DNA of 64,000 nucleotides from positions 868,001 through 932,000 of the forward strand of contig NZ_CP071462.1 of NCBI RefSeq assembly GCF_017352155.2. The letters run 5' to 3'. A program made the position numbers and the translations under genes. The notes beneath the pieces were generated by a model. It ran no database searches and was not told where the DNA came from. It saw nothing but the letters and a program-made list of their open reading frames with translations. This DNA comes from Haloterrigena alkaliphila (lineage in GTDB: Archaea; Halobacteriota; Halobacteria; Halobacteriales; Natrialbaceae). Shown in pieces: positions 44,958 through 53,612 of this stretch. The first letter of the stretch is position 1; every line of letters begins with the position of its first letter.

Positions 44958-47126
44958 ATGAGTGCGACGTTTACGGACGACGACCTCGAGAAGCGAGTCG
45001 AGAACGCCAACGGCGAGGTGATCGGGACGGTCAGATCGATCGAGGACGACACCGCCCGCGTCGAGCCCCGCGCCGGCGTCGTGGACTCGATCAGGGCCGC
45101 CCTCGGCTGGAGAGAGGCCCACGACGACACCGTCGCAGTCCACGAGAACACCGTCGACGAGATCTCGAGCGACGTGATCCGGCTCCGAACCGAGTCCGTC
45201 GACGACCCCGCCGGCGTGCCGACGGAGACCGGGGTCACGACCACCAACGCCGCGGAGCGAAACCCCGAAACCGACGTCGACGAGTGGGACTCGAGCGGGA
45301 GTGTCGACGCGATGGACGACGCGACCGCGCGGAACGAGGCCGAGCGAGACGCGGGAACCGACGAACTCGAGGAATCCGACGCGGAGGCCGAAGTAGAGAC
45401 GAGTACACGTATCGCGGAACCGGACGAGACAGCGGACTCGAGCGCCGACGAACCGACGGAAACGAGTCTCGACGTGGAGACGGGTCCCGACGAGCCGATG
45501 GACGCACCCGACGAGGATCAGGCGGTCGACGAACCGGTCGAAACGCGCGCGTCCGACGGATCGGACGAACCCCACGCGCCGGACGAGCTGAACGACGTTC
45601 ACCGGCCCGACGCGCCGAGCGAACCCGGTCTCGAGCACACGACGGCGGTGATCGACGAGGCCGAGGAACCCGACGCATCGGACATCGAGGAGGCCGAGGA
45701 ACCCGACGCATCGGACATCGAGGAGGCCGAGGAACCCGACACCGCTGACGAGGCGGACAGTGCGTCCGCCCCCGATCTCGAGGACGAAACGCAGGCGTCC
45801 CCCGACGCGATGAGCGGAGACCGATCGACGGAGTCGGCCGAAGCGATGGATCGGGCCGGCGTCGCCGACGCGCCGATCGACGAAGCGGAGCCCGACGGGC
45901 CGGACACCGGCGCCGGCATCGGACCGACCGCGGAGACGGACCACGACGAATCGGCCGAGAGCGAATCGGCCGAAAGCGAGTCAGACGGGGGGACGACCGC
46001 GGGATCGACGTCGATCGAGGGAACCGACATCACCGAGGAACTGGATACGAGCCTCGATCTCGAGTCGGCCGCGGAGTCCACCGAATCCGACGACGCCGTC
46101 ACAGACGAGGCGACCGAGTCGGAGGATATCGCCGACGAGGTCGACACCGGCGTCGACCTCGAGTCGGCAGCGACGGACGACGACGACGAAACCAGTGACC
46201 GGCGCGAAACCGACGACGCGGATCTCGCGGACGAACTGGACACCGGCGTCGACCTCGAGTCGGTCACGGACGCGGAGACGGATTCGAGAACGGACGCTCG
46301 CCCGGAGACCGAACTGGATCCGGACGTCGAGACCCGCTCGGGTCCCGAGACCGATCCGCGACCGGAGACGACCCTCGAGACCGCGGACGACGAGTCGACG
46401 ACTGCGGAAGGGAGTCAGTCGGGCAGCGAGGTGGTTCCGGGCGTCGATATCGAGTCGGCCGTCGAACCGGATTCGGAACCCGATCCGGAGATCGACCCCG
46501 ATACGATCGCCGGGTCGGAGGCGGAGCCCGAATCGACGGATGACGGGGTCGCTCGCGAGCGACTCGAGGGTGAGGCGGACGCGGCGACGGCCGACACCGA
46601 GACCGATGCGGCCACGGTCGACAGCGAGGACGCGGATCGAACCGGCGGCGAGCGCTCGAGTTCGCCGCTCGGGGTCGCGTTCGCCACCCAGCGGGCCGCG
46701 ATGACGAGCGGTCAGGAACTGCTCAAGCAGGGGCTGACCGTCCAGCAACGGACCGCCCGCACTGCCGTCGAGGCCCCGCTGGTCGCCCAGCGGCAGGGCG
46801 TGGAGCTCGCGCAGTCGGCCACCCGGAGCTACTTCGACGCGCTCGCGGCGCTGACGGGGACGTCGAACGCCGACGCCGATTCGAGCGGCGAGATCCCCCA
46901 GTCGCCCGACGAACTGCTCGCGAAGCTCGAGGACGCCGCGGAACTGGCCGACGACGAGTTCGACCGGCAGGTCTCGGAGCACCTCGAGCGCCTTCGCGCG
47001 ATGCGCGCTCGGCTCGACGCGGACGACGAGGGCGAGGAGATGGCCGCGGCGATGCTCGAGCGACAGGTCGCGCTGCTCGAGGCGTGCCAGCAGCGACTGG
47101 GTGACTTCGGCGAAGCCGACGAGTGA
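44958..47126 (+). CDS. Modular acidic protein: PRC-barrel-like N-terminus, repeat-rich linker, helical C-terminus
   Basis: A 722-residue protein of unknown function. Residues ~1-80 (ATFTDDDLEKRVENANGEVI, then GTVRSIEDDTARVEP) resemble a PRC-barrel-type domain. Residues ~85-565 are an extremely acidic low-complexity linker with two repeat types: EEAEEPDASDI-like units (three tandem copies near 235-260) and a short motif TGVDLESA that recurs four times with variation (TSLDLESA, TGVDLESA, TGVDLESV, PGVDIESA). Residues ~570-722 form an Ala/Gln-rich helical domain (QQRTARTAVEAPLVAQRQGV, then ATRSYFDALAALTG) that looks phasin-like. Likely a scaffold; function inferred only. Confidence 0.8.
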   Translation: MSATFTDDDLEKRVENANGEVIGTVRSIEDDTARVEPRAGVVDSIRAALGWREAHDDTVAVHENTVDEISSDVIRLRTESVDDPAGVPTETGVTTTNAAERNPETDVDEWDSSGSVDAMDDATARNEAERDAGTDELEESDAEAEVETSTRIAEPDETADSSADEPTETSLDVETGPDEPMDAPDEDQAVDEPVETRASDGSDEPHAPDELNDVHRPDAPSEPGLEHTTAVIDEAEEPDASDIEEAEEPDASDIEEAEEPDTADEADSASAPDLEDETQASPDAMSGDRSTESAEAMDRAGVADAPIDEAEPDGPDTGAGIGPTAETDHDESAESESAESESDGGTTAGSTSIEGTDITEELDTSLDLESAAESTESDDAVTDEATESEDIADEVDTGVDLESAATDDDDETSDRRETDDADLADELDTGVDLESVTDAETDSRTDARPETELDPDVETRSGPETDPRPETTLETADDESTTAEGSQSGSEVVPGVDIESAVEPDSEPDPEIDPDTIAGSEAEPESTDDGVARERLEGEADAATADTETDAATVDSEDADRTGGERSSSPLGVAFATQRAAMTSGQELLKQGLTVQQRTARTAVEAPLVAQRQGVELAQSATRSYFDALAALTGTSNADADSSGEIPQSPDELLAKLEDAAELADDEFDRQVSEHLERLRAMRARLDADDEGEEMAAAMLERQVALLEACQQRLGDFGEADE

Positions 47127-47127
47127 G

Positions 47128-47733
47128 CTACGCGAAGCGCTCCTCGAGCAGCCGTTCGACGTACTTCGCGAGGACGTCGACCTCGAGGTGGACGGGATCG
47201 CCGGGTTCCTTCTCGGAGAGGGTCGTCAGTTCGTAGGTCGCAGGGATGATCGCGACGGTGACCCGGCCTTTTGTTTTCTGGAGGTCGGCCACGGTGAGGC
47301 TGATCCCGTCGAGCGTGATCGACCCCTTCTCGACGACGTAGCGGCCGTATCCTTCGGGGAGTTCGAACTCGAAGAACCAGTCCTCGTCGACGGCTTCGAT
47401 AGTCGAGACCGTCGCGACCGCGTCGACGTGTCCCTGCACGACGTGGCCGTCGAACCGGCCCTCGGCCGGCATCGCCCGCTCGAGGTTGACCGCGTCGCCC
47501 TCGGCGAGGTCTCCCAGGTAGGTCCGCTCGACCGTCTCGGTCGCGAGGAAGACCTCGAACCACGCGCCCGACTCGAAGCGTTCGACGGTGAGGCAGACGC
47601 CGCTGACGCTGATGCTCTGCCCGTGCTCGAGTCCCGTCGCGACCTCGTCGGCCCCGATGCGCAGACGGAGGCCGTCGTCGGTCCGCTCGCGGGCGACGAT
47701 CTCGCCGGTCTCCTCGACGATTCCGGTGAACAT
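47128..47733 (-). CDS. ribE: Riboflavin synthase, bacterial-type alpha subunit
   Basis: A 201-residue riboflavin synthase that dismutates 6,7-dimethyl-8-ribityllumazine to riboflavin. It has the two homologous barrels of the bacterial enzyme: the first opens MFTGIVEETGEIVA, the second has GHVVQGHVDAVATV (~94-107). Substrate-site blocks ISVSGVCLTVERFES (~41-55) and ITLDGISLTVADL (~138-150) are paired. Most archaea use an unrelated riboflavin synthase, so this bacterial-type enzyme is a haloarchaeal acquisition. It is convergent with the preceding gene, with one base between stop codons. Confidence 0.95.
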   Translation of the reverse strand: MFTGIVEETGEIVARERTDDGLRLRIGADEVATGLEHGQSISVSGVCLTVERFESGAWFEVFLATETVERTYLGDLAEGDAVNLERAMPAEGRFDGHVVQGHVDAVATVSTIEAVDEDWFFEFELPEGYGRYVVEKGSITLDGISLTVADLQKTKGRVTVAIIPATYELTTLSEKEPGDPVHLEVDVLAKYVERLLEERFA

Positions 47734-47868
47734 ACTCGGAGGTACCAGTCGACGGATAAAGACGTTCCGGATCAGGAATGCGTTCCAGATACGTTACGGA
47801 TGTCGGTGCCGAGTCGCGCGGCCGCGGAGTCGTCGTCCTTTTGCCGGGACCGCGCGTAGCCGCGAGCG

Positions 47869-48159
47869 ATGAACAGCATCATCGACACGATCACGCTCGC
47901 GGGGACGCTCGTGCTGGCGATCCCCGCCGCGCTCGCCGGACTCGAGTTCCTGCTCGTTCGGGGCGAGACGACGACCGGTGCGCTCCTCCTGTTTCTCGCG
48001 GTCGCGCTCGTCCTCGTCCAGCACCGGTTGACGACCCCGTCGGATATTCCGGGAATCGTCGCCAAACGGGTCGTCGGCACGGTCACGACCGAATCGGACG
48101 CCGAAGCGGACGAGGACCGCGACGTCGTGGACGTGCCCAGCGAGGACGACCGGTCGTAG
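47869..48159 (+). CDS. Small membrane protein (probably DUF7533)
   Basis: A 96-residue protein with two membrane helices (~8-28 and ~37-52), followed by a short amphipathic region (HRLTTPSDIPGIVAKRVVGT) and a disordered acidic end (DAEADEDRDVVDVPSEDDRS). I associate the N-terminus MNSIIDTITLAGTLVLAIP with the haloarchaeal DUF7533 family from memory. There is no catalytic motif. It is divergent from ribE and may be co-transcribed with the next tiny gene 62 bases downstream. Function unknown. Confidence 0.75.
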   Translation: MNSIIDTITLAGTLVLAIPAALAGLEFLLVRGETTTGALLLFLAVALVLVQHRLTTPSDIPGIVAKRVVGTVTTESDAEADEDRDVVDVPSEDDRS

Positions 48160-48221
48160 CGCCGACGCCACCACTTACGGTGCTAGACGAAAGCGATACT
48201 CGAGTAACAGGTTCGATACCG

Positions 48222-48362
48222 ATGCCCGACCTCGTCCTCGCGATCCTCGAACTCGGTGGTTTCGCGGTCGAAACCGTCCTGAGCGGCTACGAGCGGCTGA
48301 GGGGTTCGGACGACGACGCGGAAGAGCGCTCTTCCGACGACGTATCCGACGGCGGTCCCTGA
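48222..48362 (+). CDS. Small hypothetical protein
   Basis: A 46-residue open frame: MPDLVLAILELGGFAVETVL then SGYERLRGSDDDAEERSSDD and a short end. The first half could be a single amphipathic or membrane helix and the second an acidic tail, a pattern common in tiny haloarchaeal proteins. The start codon follows an AACAGG stretch and has no clear ribosome-binding site. Support is only the amino-acid pattern and position, so confidence is modest. Confidence 0.45.
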   Translation: MPDLVLAILELGGFAVETVLSGYERLRGSDDDAEERSSDDVSDGGP

Positions 48363-48410
48363 CCCCCTCTCCACCGTCTCGTTCGACGACGATTTCTGAG
48401 ACGTCCCTCG

Positions 48411-49622
48411 TCACTCCTCGAGCAGCGCCGTCGGATCCAGCGACTGCGAGGGCGCCGGGAGGTACGCCGCGCGCTCGCCGGCCTCGCCTTTCGCGAGCAG
48501 GTCGGCGATCCGGAGCCACTGCCCCTCGTCGACGCGGACCGCCGCCTCGAGTCGGACCACGTGATCGGGTTCGACGTCCTCGCCGCCCGCGAGCGGGCGT
48601 TCCCGGGACTCGAGGCCGACGCCCGAGACCCGCGTCTCGACCGCGCCGTCCTCGCCGAACGCCCTGATCTCCGCCTCGAGGTCGGCCTCGACGCTCGTGA
48701 CGGACTCGGCGCCGGCGGTCAGCATCGCCGCCGCGGAGCGAAACGCCTGCGTCACGGCGACGTGCGCCCGGCGTTCCTTGCCGCCGTCGCTGTCGACGAC
48801 GAGCGTGCGGACGAGGCCGCCGTGGTAGCCCGCGGGGCCGCGAGGGGCCGTCTCGAGGACGATCGGTTCGCCGGGTGCCAGCGGCTGGTCTTCGGTGGTG
48901 CCACCGGTGCTAGTGCCGTCGCCGGCGCTGGCTCCGTCGAGGCTCGAGGGCACGTGTCCCGAATCCGGGTTGACGACGGTGTTCCCCGCCGGAAACGCGC
49001 CCGCCTCGACGATGGCCGCGTCGACGGCCGTCCGGAGGCGCGTCGGCGTCACCGCCTCGCCGTCGGCCACGAGTCGCCCGTCGGCGATCGTCGCGTCCGC
49101 GAGCAGCGCGGCCGCTCGGCGGATACCGACGCCCGCGGCGGCCTGCGCCGCGGCGATCCGCTCGCGCTCGTCGGCCGTCTTCGTCGCTCGAGCGCGCTCG
49201 AGGACGGCCGTCGACGCGAGGTCGAAGCCGGCGCGCTCGAGGTAGAGCGCGGCGTCGTGGGGGATCGCCGCCGGCGTCAGAATCGTTCTCGGCTCCGCGT
49301 CGGGTTCGGTCTCGCCCCGGTTGGCCAATCGGTCGGCGAGCGTCTCGGCGGGGTGGCTCACCGTTCCGTCCGTCGTCTCGGTGAGCCACTCGTCGCCGTC
49401 GAACGCGACCGCGACGACGTCCCGATCCTCGCCGGGTCTCAGGCGTCGCTCGAGGATCGACTGACAGTACCGAACCCCCGGATCGCGAGCGGTGCCCACG
49501 TGGACGAACGCCGCGACGTCGCGGTCCGCGAGCGCCCCGGCGACGACGGACTCGAGGTGCGGGCCGACGCTCTCGAGGCCGGTGTCGGCGCCGGTTCCGG
49601 CGCTCGAATCGGCGTCGCTCAC
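48411..49622 (-). CDS. M24 (Xaa-Pro aminopeptidase-like) family protein, active site degenerate
   Basis: A 403-residue protein with the creatinase/aminopeptidase P layout: N-terminal domain (~1-155) with VHVGTARDPGVRYCQSILER, then an M24 pita-bread domain (~160-390). The metal-ligand block appears as PIVLETAPRGPAGYHGGLVR where active enzymes have Asp at two positions (DxG...GYxxDxTRT); here they read E/T and G. Catalysis is therefore doubtful. It starts with GTG at 49622, sharing GTGA with the stop of the upstream helicase gene, so the two are translationally coupled. Possibly a binding or scaffolding protein. Confidence 0.8.
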   Translation of the reverse strand: MSDADSSAGTGADTGLESVGPHLESVVAGALADRDVAAFVHVGTARDPGVRYCQSILERRLRPGEDRDVVAVAFDGDEWLTETTDGTVSHPAETLADRLANRGETEPDAEPRTILTPAAIPHDAALYLERAGFDLASTAVLERARATKTADERERIAAAQAAAGVGIRRAAALLADATIADGRLVADGEAVTPTRLRTAVDAAIVEAGAFPAGNTVVNPDSGHVPSSLDGASAGDGTSTGGTTEDQPLAPGEPIVLETAPRGPAGYHGGLVRTLVVDSDGGKERRAHVAVTQAFRSAAAMLTAGAESVTSVEADLEAEIRAFGEDGAVETRVSGVGLESRERPLAGGEDVEPDHVVRLEAAVRVDEGQWLRIADLLAKGEAGERAAYLPAPSQSLDPTALLEE

Positions 49623-51493
49623 GGCGCTTCGGCTTCGACCTCGTCGCCGTCCGCGTCGGCGTCTTCGGGCAGCTGGGCCTGCTCGACCAGTTCCTCCAGC
49701 GGCGTGTCGGTCAGCCGGTTGTTGAGCAGGACGTCGATCGGCAGCGTCGGCGCGCCGTCGACGAGGTTCTCGAGCAGGACGAGCCGTTCGCGGGCCCGGG
49801 ACATGCCGACGTAGAAGACGCGGCGCTCGTTGTCGGTCAGGACGGGGACCGGCGAGGTGGTCTTTGTAAACTCCTCGCAGCCCGGGATGTCGGTGGGGTC
49901 GTCGACGGTCGCGACCATCTGCTCGACGACCTTCTCGGTGAGGTCGGTGCCGACGATGACGTGGTCGGCCTCGCGACCCTTCGCGGAGTGGATCGTACCG
50001 ACGCGGACGCGGTCGGTCGCCATCCCCTGGTACTCGCCGATCGCGAAGTACGACTTGACGCTCTTCTTCTGGAAGTTCGTGACCTTCCGGAGCATGTCCG
50101 AGGCGGAGCCGGGGCCGGGCATGAACGGGACGTGATCCTGGACGACTTCCGCGGGGATCATCAGCTGCTCGAGGTCGTCGATGCCGGCGTCCTCCTGGCG
50201 CTCGTCGATCTCGTCGAAGAGTTCGTCGCGCTCGTTGGTGCCGAACGCGGATTCCTGCAGCATGTCGGCGAGTCGCCGGGCCTGCAGGCCGGTGACGTCC
50301 TCGCCCGCGTCGATCGCCTCGATGGCGCGGACGTACTGCGTGAGGCGGTCGGTCCACATCCGCTGGTCGGTCAGCGAGGTGAAGGGGACGCCCTCGGTGA
50401 TGAACTCGTCGATGAACTGGAACATCTGGTAGCGCGCCCGGAACAGCACCATGATGGTGCCGTCGCCCTCGACGAGCGTCCGCCGAACGTTCCGGACGAC
50501 GTCGAGCATCGAGGCGTTCGCGCGGGCCTCGACGGCGCCGCCTTCTTTGCGCGGCTTGAGGTCCTTGTCCTGGCGCGTCTCGATGTGGCGGATCTCCCTG
50601 TTGACCGCGTTGAGGACGTTCGAGGGGAGCCGGTAGGAGTTCGGCAGAATGACGTCCTCGTCGACCTCCTCGTCGAGCAGGAGCGCGGGATCGGCGCCCT
50701 GCCAGGAGTAGACGACCTGGTCGTCGTCGCCGGCGATCAGCACCTGCTCCATGTGGGGTTTCCACTCCTCGTAGACGTCGTACTGCAGCGTCGTGATGTC
50801 CTGGAACTCGTCGATCACCAGGTAGTCGACGCTGGGCAGCAGCGAACGCTGTCTGACGCGCTCGAGCATGTCCGCGAAGCCGATCTTCCCCGACTCGCCC
50901 TTGTAGGTGCGCCAGCCGCGAATCGCCTCGGGGACGTCGATCCGGTCGTCGTCGCTGGGCCAGGTCGGCGTGTACTTGTTACCCTCCTGGGCGTTCGGAT
51001 CGATTTCCGGCGGCAGTCGCACTTCCTCTTCGTTCCACTGGAAGGGGACGTCGTACCAGTCAGTGACGTCGCGCCGGGTCCGCTGGAGCCACTGGCTGGT
51101 GGCGATGATCTTGTTCCCGATAGTCGTCGACCGGGCGGTACGGCGGCCCGCGCCGGAGTACTCGTCCTCGAACTCGAGGCCGTACTCCTCGCAGAACTCC
51201 TCCTTGTCGGACTCGCCGATGACGTCGCTTCGCGAGAGGTCGAGCAGTTCGTAGGCCTTCGCGTGCATCGTACAGACGTTGCCCTGCAGTGCACGCGGGC
51301 TCTCGTCGAGTCGCTCGGCCAGCCGTTCGCGAACCTCCTGTGCAGCCGCTCGCGTGTACGAGACGACGAGGATATCCCGGAAGGTCACGCCGTCCTCCTC
51401 GAGGATCTCTTCGACGTGGTCGAGCAGGGCGGTCGTCTTCCCGCTGCCCGGACCACCGAACAACCGGGTCACCTTCGTCTCCGTAGTAGCCAT
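49619..51493 (-). CDS. UvrD/Rep-type superfamily 1 DNA helicase
   Basis: A 624-residue SF1A helicase, a 3'-5' motor for DNA repair or replication-fork processing. Motif I is FGGPGSGKTTAL (~12-23), Ia VVSYTRAAAQEV (~43-54), II VIDEFQDITTLQ (~229-240), III AGDDDQVVYSWQGADP (~260-275), IV SYRLPSNVL, V TIHSAKGREADHVIV (~487-501) and VI VFYVGMSRARERLVL (~550-564). The last ~25 residues are an acidic tail. A TATA-like TTATGGGTA lies ~25 bases upstream of the ATG at 51493. It overlaps the M24 gene by 4 bases, an odd pairing of unknown meaning. Confidence 0.93.
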   Translation of the reverse strand: MATTETKVTRLFGGPGSGKTTALLDHVEEILEEDGVTFRDILVVSYTRAAAQEVRERLAERLDESPRALQGNVCTMHAKAYELLDLSRSDVIGESDKEEFCEEYGLEFEDEYSGAGRRTARSTTIGNKIIATSQWLQRTRRDVTDWYDVPFQWNEEEVRLPPEIDPNAQEGNKYTPTWPSDDDRIDVPEAIRGWRTYKGESGKIGFADMLERVRQRSLLPSVDYLVIDEFQDITTLQYDVYEEWKPHMEQVLIAGDDDQVVYSWQGADPALLLDEEVDEDVILPNSYRLPSNVLNAVNREIRHIETRQDKDLKPRKEGGAVEARANASMLDVVRNVRRTLVEGDGTIMVLFRARYQMFQFIDEFITEGVPFTSLTDQRMWTDRLTQYVRAIEAIDAGEDVTGLQARRLADMLQESAFGTNERDELFDEIDERQEDAGIDDLEQLMIPAEVVQDHVPFMPGPGSASDMLRKVTNFQKKSVKSYFAIGEYQGMATDRVRVGTIHSAKGREADHVIVGTDLTEKVVEQMVATVDDPTDIPGCEEFTKTTSPVPVLTDNERRVFYVGMSRARERLVLLENLVDGAPTLPIDVLLNNRLTDTPLEELVEQAQLPEDADADGDEVEAEAP

Positions 51494-51598
51494 TGTAGCA
51501 GTTCAGGGTCGCAATACCCATAAGTGACGTGGGTTTTCGTCGACAGAAACCGCCACGTATTTGCCGAACGGTGTCGATATCGGCCGATAGCCGATCGA

Positions 51599-51757
51599 TC
51601 AGGGATTTCGCGGGGAGCGGGCGGTTCGAACGTCGGCACCGTCGCGGATCTTGTCCTGACAGTCGGGACAGACCCGGGGGTCGTCTACGTCGCGGGGGGT
51701 GAATACGCGTGCGTACGCATCCGTGACGAACGCGCCGCAGTTCTGGCATTCCGGCAT
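51599..51757 (-). CDS. Small zinc-ribbon protein (probably DUF7563)
   Basis: A 52-residue protein: MPECQNCGAFVTDAYARVFT, then PRDVDDPRVCPDCQDKIRDG and a basic end. Two CxxC knuckles (CQNC and CPDC) about 25 residues apart form a zinc ribbon. The start at 51757 begins exactly at the conserved MPECQNCGA I associate with DUF7563. Such one-domain zinc proteins are common in haloarchaea, and some are needed for motility or stress, but this one's role is unknown. Monocistronic. Confidence 0.8.
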   Translation of the reverse strand: MPECQNCGAFVTDAYARVFTPRDVDDPRVCPDCQDKIRDGADVRTARSPRNP

Positions 51758-51934
51758 AGTGCTTCTCAACGAATGGTAGGATAACGATACACTATAATTG
51801 TGTCGCATAACTGCGGTTGAAATTACCGCTATCCGAGGAACTCGGCGTCGTCGTCTCGGCCGACCGCGACCGTAGACTGACGCGGCGGCTCCGTCAGTGG
51901 CTCCGACTCGAAAAACGAGCGTCGACGCGGCGGC

Positions 51935-52120
51935 TCAGGCCGCCGGTTCCCACCCACACACGGTACAGGTCGTGGCGGACGTGTCGTGGAGGCCGCCACA
52001 CTCGGGGCACTGCTTCTTGTTGTACTCCTGCTCCCACCCGACTCGTTCTACCGTGTGACCGCGGTCCGTGAGGAATTGGTCGATGACGTCGTCACCGGCG
52101 TCACTGGGTGAGGTTGCCAT
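51935..52120 (-). CDS. HVO_0416-type small zinc-finger protein
   Basis: A 61-residue protein. The N-terminal half is acidic and helical (ATSPSDAGDDVIDQFLTDRG), the C-terminal half a zinc ribbon with KKQCPECGGLHDTSATTCTV and CGW, giving two CxxC pairs (CPEC, CTVC). The order matches the haloarchaeal HVO_0416 zinc-finger family. A TATA-like TTTAATACT lies about 27 bases before the ATG at 52120. Function unknown. It is divergent from ubaA with 207 bases between the start codons. Confidence 0.8.
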   Translation of the reverse strand: MATSPSDAGDDVIDQFLTDRGHTVERVGWEQEYNKKQCPECGGLHDTSATTCTVCGWEPAA

Positions 52121-52327
52121 GGGCGTGTCAATGCCTCCCACAGTATTAAACAATTGGGTTGACCCCGACATCTGCCTCAACGACGGAACGGATTCGCCGA
52201 AGGAACTACGTACGTTCGATTCGTCGCCGAAAACGGTTCGATCGGCAGTGTCGCTCGGTCGATCGCGGTGGCGGCTCCGCCCGCATCGACCCGCGGACTT
52301 TTCTCGGTCTCCGCCCAACTATCGCGC

Positions 52328-53170
52328 ATGAGCGATCTCCGCCTCGACGCGACCCAACTCGATCGCTACTCGAGACACGTGATCATGGACGAGATCGGTC
52401 CCGAGGGCCAGCAGCGGCTGCTCGAGGCCAGCGTCCTCGTCGTCGGCGCCGGCGGGTTGGGCTCGCCGGCGATCCAGTACCTCGCGGCCGCGGGCGTCGG
52501 ACGGCTGGGAATCGTCGACGACGACGTCGTCGAGCGCTCGAACCTGCAGCGCCAGATCGTCCACGGCGACGGCGACGTGGGCCGCCCGAAAGTCGAGAGC
52601 GCCGCCGACTACGTCGCGGCGCTGAACCCCGACATCGACGTCGACACCCACGAGACCCGCATCACGTCCGCGAACGTCGGCGACCTCGTCGACGAGTACG
52701 ACGTCGTCCTCGACGCCAGCGACAACTTCGGGACCCGGTACCTGCTCAACGACCACTGCGTGCTCACCGGCACGCCGCTGTCCCACGGCGCGATCTACCG
52801 CTTCGAGGGGCAGATCACGACGTTCACGAACGAGCGCAGAGATGAAACGGACGAATCACCGCCCTGCTACCGCTGTATCTTCCCCGAAGCGCCCGAACCC
52901 GGCACCGTCCCCGACTGCGCGACGACCGGCGTCCTCGGCGTCCTCCCGGGCACCGTCGGCTGCATTCAGGCCACAGAGGTCGTCAAGTACATCTTAAGAA
53001 AAGGCGAGTTGCTCGAGGGGCGCCTGCTCATGTACGACGCGATGGACATGACCTTCGAGGAGGTCCCGGTGCGGTCGAACCCGTCCTGTCCAGTCTGTGG
53101 CGACCAGCCCGAAATCGAGTCCGTCGAGGACGTCAGTTACGAGGGTAGCTGCGAGATCTCGGCGGATTAG
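52328..53170 (+). CDS. ubaA: SAMP-activating E1-like enzyme UbaA
   Basis: A 280-residue E1/MoeB/ThiF-type adenylyltransferase. In haloarchaea UbaA adenylates the C-terminus of ubiquitin-like SAMP proteins for protein conjugation, tRNA thiolation and molybdopterin synthesis. The nucleotide loop is VLVVGAGGLGSPAIQYLAAA (~36-55), followed by DDVVERSNLQRQIVHG (~64-79). The catalytic Cys lies in VPDCATTGVLG (~188-198). Two zinc-binding CxxC pairs are visible: CYRC (~173) and CPVC (~254). The ATG at 52328 starts just before the family core. A long palindromic repeat follows the gene. Confidence 0.95.
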   Translation: MSDLRLDATQLDRYSRHVIMDEIGPEGQQRLLEASVLVVGAGGLGSPAIQYLAAAGVGRLGIVDDDVVERSNLQRQIVHGDGDVGRPKVESAADYVAALNPDIDVDTHETRITSANVGDLVDEYDVVLDASDNFGTRYLLNDHCVLTGTPLSHGAIYRFEGQITTFTNERRDETDESPPCYRCIFPEAPEPGTVPDCATTGVLGVLPGTVGCIQATEVVKYILRKGELLEGRLLMYDAMDMTFEEVPVRSNPSCPVCGDQPEIESVEDVSYEGSCEISAD

Positions 53171-53229
53171 CCGGTAGACTCCGCCAATACGGACGTGCTC
53201 TGTCCTCATTTCGATCCGAAACGCACCGC

Positions 53230-53555
53230 TGCGGTGGCGCGCGCTGGGCCGCGGCGAGCGAAAGCGAGGCGTGGCTCAAATACGTGCGAGGGATGAGCGA
53301 ACGAACAGAGTGAGTGAGCGAATCGGCTGGGGAGGGTGTGGCAATTCCCTGCCGCCACGGTAGTAGAAGCTGTTTTCTAGAGTAACTCGAATAGGACTGA
53401 ATGCGAAGAGAAGTGTCCTGCCTATCGTGGCAACTGTGATTTCCACGTCCTCCCCAGCCGATTCGCTCACTCGCTGCGCTCGCTCGCTCATCCCTCGCAC
53501 ACATTCGTGACGGGGTTCGCTATCCGCTCACCCCGTCACAGCGCACGCCACCGTA
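53230..53555. repeat. Long inverted-repeat element, copy C
   Basis: About 326 bases built like copy A. The 17-mer at 53284-53300 is the perfect complement of 53484-53500, and the 24-mer at 53312-53335 of 53449-53472. The left end TGCGGTGGCGCGCGCTG (53230-53246) is identical to that of copy A, and the right end is the near-complement near 53539-53555. The interior differs from copy A but contains the reverse complement of a TTCTACTACCGTGGC stretch found in copy B. It fills the convergent spacer between ubaA and the SDR gene; no coding sequence is supported in 53171-53612. Confidence 0.9.
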
Positions 53556-53612
53556 CCGGTGGTCCACCGCTCGAAGCGCGTTCGGTGACGGGCTGCGCCG
53601 ACTCGAATCGCC

